Below are positions 10,190-15,937 of a DNA stretch of 15,937 nt, piece by piece. A model generated the notes under the pieces. It did no database searches. It saw nothing but the letters and a program-made list of their open reading frames with translations, and had not been told where the DNA came from. The stretch covers positions 1 through 15,937 of the forward strand of contig CAWUIM010000072.1 of assembly GCA_963922595.1 (NCBI GenBank), in the 5' to 3' direction. How positions within the stretch are numbered: position 1 is the stretch's first letter; every line of letters starts with the position of its first letter. A program made the translations under genes and the position numbers. This DNA comes from JAJFFW01 sp963922595. GTDB lineage: Bacteria; Pseudomonadota; Alphaproteobacteria; Caulobacterales; Parvularculaceae.

Positions 10190-12343
10190 ATGACCTATCT
10201 CGGGCATGAGAGTTACGTCGGGGCGAGAGCGTTGACCGAATACCGGTACAAGGCCTTTATCAGCTATTCCCACGCCGACGAGCGCGCGGGCGAATGGCTG
10301 CATCAGGCGCTGGAGCGCTATCGGGTGCCGGCCAATCTCGTGGGCGCCGCCACGGACGCCGGCCCGGTCCCCGAAAAGCTTGCGCCGATCTTCCGCGACA
10401 AGAACGATTTGCCCGCCGCCGGCAATTTGAACGACACCATCATCGCCGCGCTCAAATCGAGCCAGTTCCTGATCGTCCTCGCCTCGCCCAATGCGGTCAA
10501 ATCAAAATGGGTGAAAGAAGAGATCGCCCAGTTCAAGGCTTTTCACGGGGCCGCGCGCGTCCTCTCGATCATCATCGACGGCGAGCCGCACGCCACGGAA
10601 AATCCGGACATCGACAGCGCGCTTGAATGTTTCCCGGAAACGCTGCGCTATAATTTTGACAAGGACGGAACCAAAACCGCAGCCGAGCCGCTGGCCGCCG
10701 ACGCGCGCACCCGCGGCCAGGGCCTCGTCCACAGTTTCGGCAATGACGGCAAGAAAGCCGCAATCACCAAACTCGCCGCCGGTCTCATTGGCGTGCCCCT
10801 CGACGATCTCGTTCAGCGCGAGGCGAAACGCGACGCCGCCCGCGCCCGGATGTGGACCGGGCTCATGGGCGCGATCGCCGGCGTTATGGCGCTGACGACA
10901 ATTTACGCCGTCGGCCAGCGCAATGAGGCGCGAACCCAACGCGCCGAAGCTGAAGGCCTCATCGACTTCATGATTACCGACGTCCGCGAGGAAGTGCAGC
11001 AGAAAGTCGGCATTCTCGACACATTGCAAATGCTCGGCGACCGCGCGCTCGTCTATTACGACGCCCAGGACGAGAAAAAACTCGACGACAACGCCCTCGG
11101 CCGCCGCGCCCGGGCGCTGCATTTTTCAGGCAGCGTCGAACAACAACGCAACAATCTCGACGCGGCGCTTGCGGCCTATGAGAAAGCAGCGGCGAGCACG
11201 GAGGAACTTTTAAGCCGTGACCCGGAAAATCCAGATCGGATTTTTGAGCATGCGCAGAGTGTTTTTTGGGTGGGGAATGTCGCTTATAATCGCAACGCGT
11301 TAAGCCTCGCAGAAACGAGCTTCCAGCAGTATCACGACTTTGCTCACGCATTGGTAGCGATTGACCAAACCAATCGGACATGGCGGCTCGAAACGGCTTA
11401 CGCCGCCACAAATCTTGGCGCCGTAAAATTTGACCAAGGCAAATTCAAAGCCGCCCTAGATTTTTTTCAGGAGTCGACGAAGTCAAAAGCGTTGCTGGTG
11501 GATGACGAAAATAGAAGCGTCACAGATACGATTGCGCGTGGAAAGTCTTTATCCTGGGAAGCGTTTAGTCATATGGCGCTTGGGAATTATCAGGATGCCC
11601 TGAGAATACTAAGTGAAGAGATCACACTCTACGAAGAAGCAACAGGCCGTGGATTTGAAGTTGAATATCTCATTTCTGTAGCGGAAAGGCGTCGCGCGGA
11701 CTCTCATTTAGCGCTAGGCGATATCAGCGCGGCGATGGAGTCAATCACATCCGCGCTCGTGGCGTCAGCACGGCTTGTCGAGCGCGATAACAACAATGCA
11801 CGGTGGAAGCTCAACGATGCACGCGTGAATATAGCGGCCGCCTATATTTATCAGTACAGTGATATGATCGACGAAGCGGCGCGACACGCACAATCCGCGC
11901 TCGATTTTTCTGTTGAAGTCCTGAAAAATGATCCAACCTTGCTGAATGCAAAACTCGCGAAAATTGAAGCGCTCGCCGCAAAATTAGAAAACCAAGCCAC
12001 CGAACATGAAGCAACGCAATTGCGCGCAGCGCTGAACACGACAATTGACGAGAATGCGAGTCGAATTTTCAGCGCGACAGTCAAAGGCACGACTGCGTTA
12101 GCAAAATATCATGCCACTAACAAAGAACACCTCGAAGAGTTTTCCAAGATTCGGAAAAGAGCAGTCGAACAGGCCGAAATTCATCTGCCACGACTGACCA
12201 TCAATTCACAAGTGTGGGCGCTGAGGCTTTATGCCGACGCCTCCGAGTATGAGAAAGCAAGGTCTATGCTAACTAAGCTTGACGAATTGGGCGTACACCA
12301 TCCAATAATGGTGGAAACCCGGATTAAGTTGCAGGACGTCTGA
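10190..12343 (+). CDS. Membrane-anchored TIR domain protein with C-terminal TPR-like repeats
   Basis: The product is 717 residues. The TIR domain is about residues 18-165: box 1 YRYKAFISYSHADE (18-31), FRDKNDLPAAGNL (68-80), and SPNAVKSKWVKEEI (99-112). In the last, E111 (or E110) aligns with the catalytic glutamate of NAD-cleaving TIR domains. One membrane helix follows (about 222-242), flanked by Arg/Lys on the N-terminal side, so the TIR part is probably cytoplasmic. Next is a juxtamembrane segment, EAEGLIDFMITDVREEVQQK, which I recall from proteobacterial receptor-like kinases and TIR proteins. About 300-690 is helical TPR-like repeat (for example NNLDAALAAYEKA, GKFKAALDFFQES, GNYQDALRILSEE), probably periplasmic. 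The ATG has GGAG only one base away, so a leaderless start or the in-frame TTG at 10232 (giving MTEYRYKAFISYSH) are both possible. NADase activity and a defence or stress role are inferred. GC drops sharply at about codon 344. Confidence 0.9.
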   Translation: MTYLGHESYVGARALTEYRYKAFISYSHADERAGEWLHQALERYRVPANLVGAATDAGPVPEKLAPIFRDKNDLPAAGNLNDTIIAALKSSQFLIVLASPNAVKSKWVKEEIAQFKAFHGAARVLSIIIDGEPHATENPDIDSALECFPETLRYNFDKDGTKTAAEPLAADARTRGQGLVHSFGNDGKKAAITKLAAGLIGVPLDDLVQREAKRDAARARMWTGLMGAIAGVMALTTIYAVGQRNEARTQRAEAEGLIDFMITDVREEVQQKVGILDTLQMLGDRALVYYDAQDEKKLDDNALGRRARALHFSGSVEQQRNNLDAALAAYEKAAASTEELLSRDPENPDRIFEHAQSVFWVGNVAYNRNALSLAETSFQQYHDFAHALVAIDQTNRTWRLETAYAATNLGAVKFDQGKFKAALDFFQESTKSKALLVDDENRSVTDTIARGKSLSWEAFSHMALGNYQDALRILSEEITLYEEATGRGFEVEYLISVAERRRADSHLALGDISAAMESITSALVASARLVERDNNNARWKLNDARVNIAAAYIYQYSDMIDEAARHAQSALDFSVEVLKNDPTLLNAKLAKIEALAAKLENQATEHEATQLRAALNTTIDENASRIFSATVKGTTALAKYHATNKEHLEEFSKIRKRAVEQAEIHLPRLTINSQVWALRLYADASEYEKARSMLTKLDELGVHHPIMVETRIKLQDV

Positions 12344-12361
12344 AATATCCATTGAAATACA

Positions 12362-12390
12362 TTCGACTTGGCAGCGAAATGCGTTATAGA
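12362..12390 (+). promoter_or_regulatory. Weak candidate promoter for the lipoprotein gene
   Basis: TTCGAC (12362-12367) is followed after 17 bases by TATAGA (12385-12390). The -10 element is fair (four of six) and the -35 poor. A small stem-loop with a GAAA loop (12388-12401) lies directly after it. No terminator is visible between the TIR gene and the lipoprotein gene, so readthrough is an equally good explanation for expression. Confidence 0.22.
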
Positions 12391-12445
12391 CTGAAAAGTC
12401 TGAAGGATTTAAAGATTTTACTTTGCTTTCAGGGGAGTATTGAAC

Positions 12446-13087
12446 ATGCAAACGAAACGAGTGAAGCTTTTTTTTGTTTTTGTTGCGTCGGCTGTGACGG
12501 CGAGTTGCGCGCATTATGAGTATGATGCGAAGCGGGTCTACAAAAAGGACCGGCAGGGAACAACAAATGAAATCCCGGACATCAGAACGTTAAATGGATC
12601 ACGAGTTGTCGATGCGACGACATCGCTTGATATCGACGATGATGAATTGAACCAAGCCATTCAACAGGCCTCAAACAGCGCGACTAATCCGCTAAAAATA
12701 ACGTTCTCCGAGGGCATATATAACAATGCGTTGGGGGACTTTGATTTCACACAAGACACCTCCGCATTGAAAGGTGCTGTAATCAAAATGGAATTCGATA
12801 TTCCGGATCGATTTGCAGACAGACTAAAGTTTATGCCTGACGCACGAGACGCAATCTGGATAGATTTCAAGCAGAACACGGGAGGTGAGAGCCCCGAAAG
12901 GCCATACCCGGTTGGCCAGTCCGAATTTTTTAACTTCATAGTCTCTGAGAGCGGCCAAAAACTGATCGTGTTCAACCGCAACAAGACAAAAGACGTCTAT
13001 GTGTACAATCTCCGTTTCGTCGATAAAAATGGGAATGTCCACCAGTTTGACCCAGAGGTTGGCAACGGCGGCCATGGCAATGACTGA
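12446..13087 (+). CDS. Putative lipoprotein of unknown function
   Basis: The product is 213 residues and I do not recognise a family. The ATG at 12446 has a strong AGGGGAG (12431-12437) eight bases upstream, so I prefer it to the TTG six bases earlier. The N-terminus, MQTKRVKLFFVFVASAVTASC, is a short positive segment, a hydrophobic stretch and a lipobox-like TASC with Cys21. Ala follows the Cys, which favours the outer membrane. The mature part has an acidic region (SLDIDDDELNQAIQQ) and then beta-rich sequence with GAVIKMEFDIPDRF, KLIVFNRNKTKDVYVYNLRFVDKNG and a Gly/Asn-rich end. The gene starts 102 bp after the TIR gene on the same strand, has the same low GC (about 47 % in the sampled line) and is closed by a terminator. 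A functional link to the TIR protein is plausible but unproven. Confidence 0.75.
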   Translation: MQTKRVKLFFVFVASAVTASCAHYEYDAKRVYKKDRQGTTNEIPDIRTLNGSRVVDATTSLDIDDDELNQAIQQASNSATNPLKITFSEGIYNNALGDFDFTQDTSALKGAVIKMEFDIPDRFADRLKFMPDARDAIWIDFKQNTGGESPERPYPVGQSEFFNFIVSESGQKLIVFNRNKTKDVYVYNLRFVDKNGNVHQFDPEVGNGGHGND

Positions 13088-13182
13088 GGTGGCGATTATC
13101 GCCCTATAAATCGGATCTCAGCGAATTGTGTCTGACTAAAGAGTCAACCGCTAATCAGCCACAGCTTAATACTGAAACAACG

Positions 13183-13220
13183 CGCCATCCTGGCTTTCGT
13201 CAGGATGGCGAATGTTTTAT
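13183..13220 (+). terminator. Intrinsic terminator after the lipoprotein gene
   Basis: Positions 13183-13192 and 13201-13210 pair perfectly (10 bp, CGCCATCCTG with its complement) around an eight-base loop. AATGTTTTAT follows. It separates the TIR/lipoprotein pair from the membrane protein/NUDIX pair. The rest of the 13088-13246 gap shows only two very short inverted repeats. Confidence 0.7.
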
Positions 13221-13246
13221 ATAGCTGCAAAAGGACTTTGCCGCCC

Positions 13247-13690
13247 ATGCTCCGTTCCATTCTCGCCGTTATCTTCGGCATCGCGCTTGGCGCGATTGCG
13301 GTGGCGTTTGTTCAGCGTGTCGGCCATCTCGCTTATCCCACGGCCGAAGGCGTTGACCTGAAAGACCCGGAACAATTCCGCGCCTTGATGAAAAACATTC
13401 CTCCTGGCGCAAAGCTGTTCGTTGTCGGGTCATGGGCTGCGGGCGCACTGGTGGCGAGCCTTGGCGCGCTGCTCGTTGGACGCCGCTGGGCGCCGACGGC
13501 CTGGATCGCCTGCGGCACGCTTTTCGCGATGGCGGGCATGACCATGATCGAAATCCCGCACCCGTTCTGGATGATGCTGGCGGCGCCGCTTGCCTTCGCC
13601 GCGCCGCCATGGCTCATGATCAGACTTCTGAAAGCGTCCTACGGACCGCCGGCTAAAGCGGGCGACGGATTGTTTGAAAGCAGCTCATGA
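13247..13690 (+). CDS. Small four-helix inner membrane protein
   Basis: The product is 147 residues and of no family I can name. I start it at the ATG at 13247, preceded by AAGGA (13231-13235). The in-frame ATG at 13205 lies inside the right arm of the terminator hairpin and is unlikely to be used. Predicted membrane helices are at about 4-22 (ILAVIFGIALGAIAVAFV), 57-78, 83-101 and 107-127. Between the first and second is a loop of about 35 residues with YPTAEGVDLKDPEQFRALM. The last 20 residues are hydrophilic. Its stop overlaps the start of the NUDIX gene (ATGA at 13687-13690), so the two are probably translationally coupled. GC is back to the genome-like level (about 62 % in the sampled line). 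Confidence 0.8.
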   Translation: MLRSILAVIFGIALGAIAVAFVQRVGHLAYPTAEGVDLKDPEQFRALMKNIPPGAKLFVVGSWAAGALVASLGALLVGRRWAPTAWIACGTLFAMAGMTMIEIPHPFWMMLAAPLAFAAPPWLMIRLLKASYGPPAKAGDGLFESSS

Positions 13691-14493
13691 GCGGCGCGCC
13701 CGAAGACGACGACACGCCGATCCCGGCGGCGACCGTCCTGTTATTGCGGGACACGAACGGCGGCGCCGATCCGCTGGAAGTCCTGATGGTGGAGCGCCAC
13801 GCCGATATCGGTTTCGCGGGCGGCGCGCTCGTCTTTCCGGGCGGGCGAATCGATCCGGGCGATCATAATCCTTTGTGGGCGGAGCATGCGGACGGCCTGC
13901 CGGACGATCCCGCGCTCGCCGCCGCCATGGTCGCCGCCGCGCGCGAGGCCTTCGAGGAGGCTGGAATCTTGCTGGCGCGGGACGCGCGCAACATCGTCAC
14001 CAATGACGTCACCAGCGCGCTCAATGACAGGCGCGCCGCGATTGAGGCTGACGATGCGCTCTTTTTGCAGATGATCCGTGAAGAGAAGCTACGCCTCGCC
14101 TGCGATCAGATGGTGTTGTTCGCGCGATGGGTGGCGCCGCCGCGCCTGCATAAGCGGTTCGACACATGGTTTTTCGCCGCCGCCACGCCGCCCGGACAAG
14201 AGGCGCGCGAGGACGGCAACGAAGCCACCGAGGCGATCTGGATCACGCCGGGCGACGCATTGAGAGCGCGCGCGGACGGATCGCGCAAGCTGATCTTCCC
14301 CACCGCGCGTAATGTGGAGTTGCTCGGCGAAAGTAAGAGCGTCAATGCTGTTTTTAAACACGCCGAAGCGCGCGTCATTGAGCCGATCACGCCCGATGTC
14401 ATTATGCGTGACGGCGCGGCCTATCTGACAATCCCAACCGACCTCGGCTATCCGGTGACGGAAGAGCGTCTGGATGCGGACCAGCGTCAATAG
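13687..14493 (+). CDS. NUDIX hydrolase, NUDT19-like (probable CoA or acyl-CoA diphosphatase type)
   Basis: The product is 268 residues. The Nudix box is split: GG at 52-53 in FPGGRIDPGD is separated by an insertion of about 25 residues from the catalytic helix REAFEEAGI (R86, E87, E90, E91, G93). These metal-binding residues are intact. An enlarged Nudix box, with EVLMVERH and GFAGGALVFPGG before it and RFDTWFFAA plus EAIWITPGDAL after it, is characteristic of the NUDT19 branch, whose mammalian members cleave acyl-CoA. I infer a nucleoside-diphosphate-linked substrate of that kind; the exact substrate is not readable from sequence. The protein has no signal peptide and should be cytoplasmic, possibly working with the coupled membrane protein. 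Its stop codon is only three bases from the stop of the convergent gene. Confidence 0.88.
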   Translation: MSGAPEDDDTPIPAATVLLLRDTNGGADPLEVLMVERHADIGFAGGALVFPGGRIDPGDHNPLWAEHADGLPDDPALAAAMVAAAREAFEEAGILLARDARNIVTNDVTSALNDRRAAIEADDALFLQMIREEKLRLACDQMVLFARWVAPPRLHKRFDTWFFAAATPPGQEAREDGNEATEAIWITPGDALRARADGSRKLIFPTARNVELLGESKSVNAVFKHAEARVIEPITPDVIMRDGAAYLTIPTDLGYPVTEERLDADQRQ

Positions 14494-14496
14494 ACA

Positions 14497-15937
14497 TTAA
14501 GGCGCGACGACAAATACCTGACCGGTGATATCCGCTGCATAAAGATTGCCGGCGTCGTCCTCGCCGAAACTCGTCAGACCGTTAATGGTTCCGATATCAG
14601 GCGTAAAGTTCGTGTTTTGAAGAATGAAGTCGTCCGATGAGATGGTTGCGCCTTGCGTCACGGTAGCCGCGGGGATCGACCAGATGTTATTTGTGATGAA
14701 GTCGCCAAACACATATTGCCCGCGCAACGCCGTCACCGGGCCGCGATAAACGTAGCCGCCCGCGACCGAATTGCCCTCGCGTGGTCCTGAGCCATGGCGA
14801 TATTCCGCCACCGGCGGCGTCAGTCCAGTGGTCGGTCCGCCTGCAAACGGCTCAGTGCCTTCAAGAATATTCCAGCCGAAATTGAGCCCCGCCTCGCCCG
14901 GGCGGATGAGGTCGATCTCCTCCACATCGTCCTGGCCTACGTCACCGATAAAGAGGTTGTCCGTATCGCGATCAAAGCTGGCGCGAAACGGATTGCGTAG
15001 GCCATAGGCCCAGATTTCCGGCGCGCCGCCTGATGCTGCGAAGGGATTATCCGGCGGGATCCGATAGTCGCGCAGCGGATCGGTCGGGAAATCGTCGCCG
15101 GCCACATCAATGCGCAAAATTGCGCCGAGAAGGTTCGACGTGTCCTGCCCTGCGCCGAAGGGATCGCCCGCCCCGCCGCCGTCGCCGGAGGCGATATAGA
15201 GTATCCCCGCACTGTCGAAGCCGATCCACCCCGCATTGTGATTATCAAACGGCTGATTGAACGTGAGGATTACATCCATGGACGAAAGGTCCGCCTGATC
15301 CGGATCAGCAGCCGACGTTTGGTAGCGGCGAATTTCCGTATCGCCTGCGAGATTTGTGACGTAGACGTAGAAAACGCCGCTGGTCGCAAAGTCAGGCGCC
15401 AGCGCAAGGCCAAGAAGCCCGCCCTCGCCTGCATCGGAAATGCTCGACGCGATATCGAGAAACGGCGTCGGCGCAATCAAGCCGGTGTCGAGATCAAGGG
15501 TTTCGATTTGACCTGGCTTCTCGATAATGAAGATGCGGTTGGTGCCGTCGCCGCGGCCCGCCATAAAGATCGGCTGCGTTAATCCGGTGGCGATGCGCCG
15601 CAGGCTGAAGGTCTCGGCGAGATCCGTCACGGAGACCGCCACCGTCTGCGTCGCCGTGTCGGTTCCGTCGGTTGCGCTGATGGTCACTTCGTACACATTG
15701 TCGCCGTCCGCGTCGGCTGGGGCTTCAAAATCGGGCGGCGACTGAAAGGTTACATCGGCGCCAGCGATCGAGAAGAGCGCCGCATCGGCGCCGCCGGCGA
15801 TGGCGAAGGTGATCGCGTCGCCGTCTGCATCACTCGCGGCGACCGTGAATGCGGCCGAGTCGTTTTCAGGCGTGCTGACGCTCGCGGCTGAGGTGATGAC
15901 GGGCGCCGCGTTCGCCGGCGCCGGCGACGGGACCGGC
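14497..15937 (-). CDS. Secreted cadherin-like / PQQ-dependent sugar dehydrogenase fusion (5' end beyond window)
   Basis: The frame stays open to the right edge; 479 residues are visible, and codon phase starts at 15936. It opens with a Pro/Ala linker (PVPSPAPANAAP). One cadherin-like domain follows (about 14-108) with calcium-type DADGD motifs at two places and a DFEAPADADGDNVYEVT end. The dehydrogenase domain runs from about 110 to the end. It shows GEGGLLGLALAPDF, the NHNAG motif with the probable catalytic His (visible residue 233), YIASGDGGGAGDP, and LRNPFRASFDRDTDNLFIGDVGQDDVEEI-type sequence typical of soluble-glucose-dehydrogenase/HHIP-like proteins. These oxidise aldoses with PQQ in the periplasm or outside the cell. 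A Pro-rich linker of this kind usually follows a signal peptide or lipobox, which would lie just off the edge. There is no start codon in the window. Confidence 0.85.
   Translation of the reverse strand, partial: PVPSPAPANAAPVITSAASVSTPENDSAAFTVAASDADGDAITFAIAGGADAALFSIAGADVTFQSPPDFEAPADADGDNVYEVTISATDGTDTATQTVAVSVTDLAETFSLRRIATGLTQPIFMAGRGDGTNRIFIIEKPGQIETLDLDTGLIAPTPFLDIASSISDAGEGGLLGLALAPDFATSGVFYVYVTNLAGDTEIRRYQTSAADPDQADLSSMDVILTFNQPFDNHNAGWIGFDSAGILYIASGDGGGAGDPFGAGQDTSNLLGAILRIDVAGDDFPTDPLRDYRIPPDNPFAASGGAPEIWAYGLRNPFRASFDRDTDNLFIGDVGQDDVEEIDLIRPGEAGLNFGWNILEGTEPFAGGPTTGLTPPVAEYRHGSGPREGNSVAGGYVYRGPVTALRGQYVFGDFITNNIWSIPAATVTQGATISSDDFILQNTNFTPDIGTINGLTSFGEDDAGNLYAADITGQVFVVAP

Noticed and set aside
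12440..12445. TTG two codons before the lipoprotein ATG
   Set aside because: The AGGGGAG spacing favours the ATG at 12446, which also gives a standard signal peptide.
13205..13246. N-terminal extension of the four-helix membrane protein from the ATG at 13205
   Set aside because: That ATG is in the right arm of the intrinsic terminator, and the ATG at 13247 has a better Shine-Dalgarno and begins the first membrane helix.

Overview
The window reads as a chromosomal segment of a GC-rich alphaproteobacterium. RpoB, RpoC, L10 and L7/L12 all have the alphaproteobacterial look: RpoB starts MAQSFVEKKRIRRNFG, and both RNA polymerase subunits are colinear with the textbook family. The receptor-like TIR protein and the cadherin/PQQ-dehydrogenase fusion suggest a marine lineage near Parvularculales, Hyphomonadales or Caulobacterales. 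That finer placement is an impression, not a demonstration.

Left two thirds (1-10079, minus strand): a transcription unit rplJ-rplL-rpoB-rpoC, read right to left and closed by a strong intrinsic terminator just after rpoC. A plausible sigma70 promoter (10086-10114) would give a leader of about 250 nt before rplJ. That leader contains a complete intrinsic-terminator hairpin (9916-9949) and two further stem-loops, which looks like an attenuation-type leader for L10/L7-L12. The rplL-rpoB gap is about 360 nt. It holds four stem-loops and a possible internal promoter, recalling the E. coli attenuator/processing region at the same place. The rpoB-rpoC gap holds another hairpin followed at a short distance by six U.

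Right third (10140-15937): a divergent accessory block in place of the rplK-rplA genes that usually precede rplJ. It starts with a perfect CRP-type palindrome (TGTGA-N6-TCACA). Next comes a 717-residue TIR-TM-TPR protein, then a small unrecognised lipoprotein gene and an intrinsic terminator. After this lie a four-helix membrane protein translationally coupled (ATGA) to a NUDT19-like NUDIX hydrolase, and finally a convergent, truncated secreted cadherin-like/PQQ-sugar-dehydrogenase gene running off the right edge.

The most interesting part is the TIR/lipoprotein pair. The TIR half of the gene has host-like GC (60-68 % in sampled lines). At about 11220 the GC drops sharply to 43-50 %, and it stays low through the C-terminal repeat half and the lipoprotein gene before returning to about 62 %. 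This suggests a conserved cytoplasmic TIR effector and membrane anchor joined to a divergent, probably periplasmic TPR sensor with a co-inherited lipoprotein partner. That is a candidate envelope-sensing TIR system; its function is inferred, not shown.
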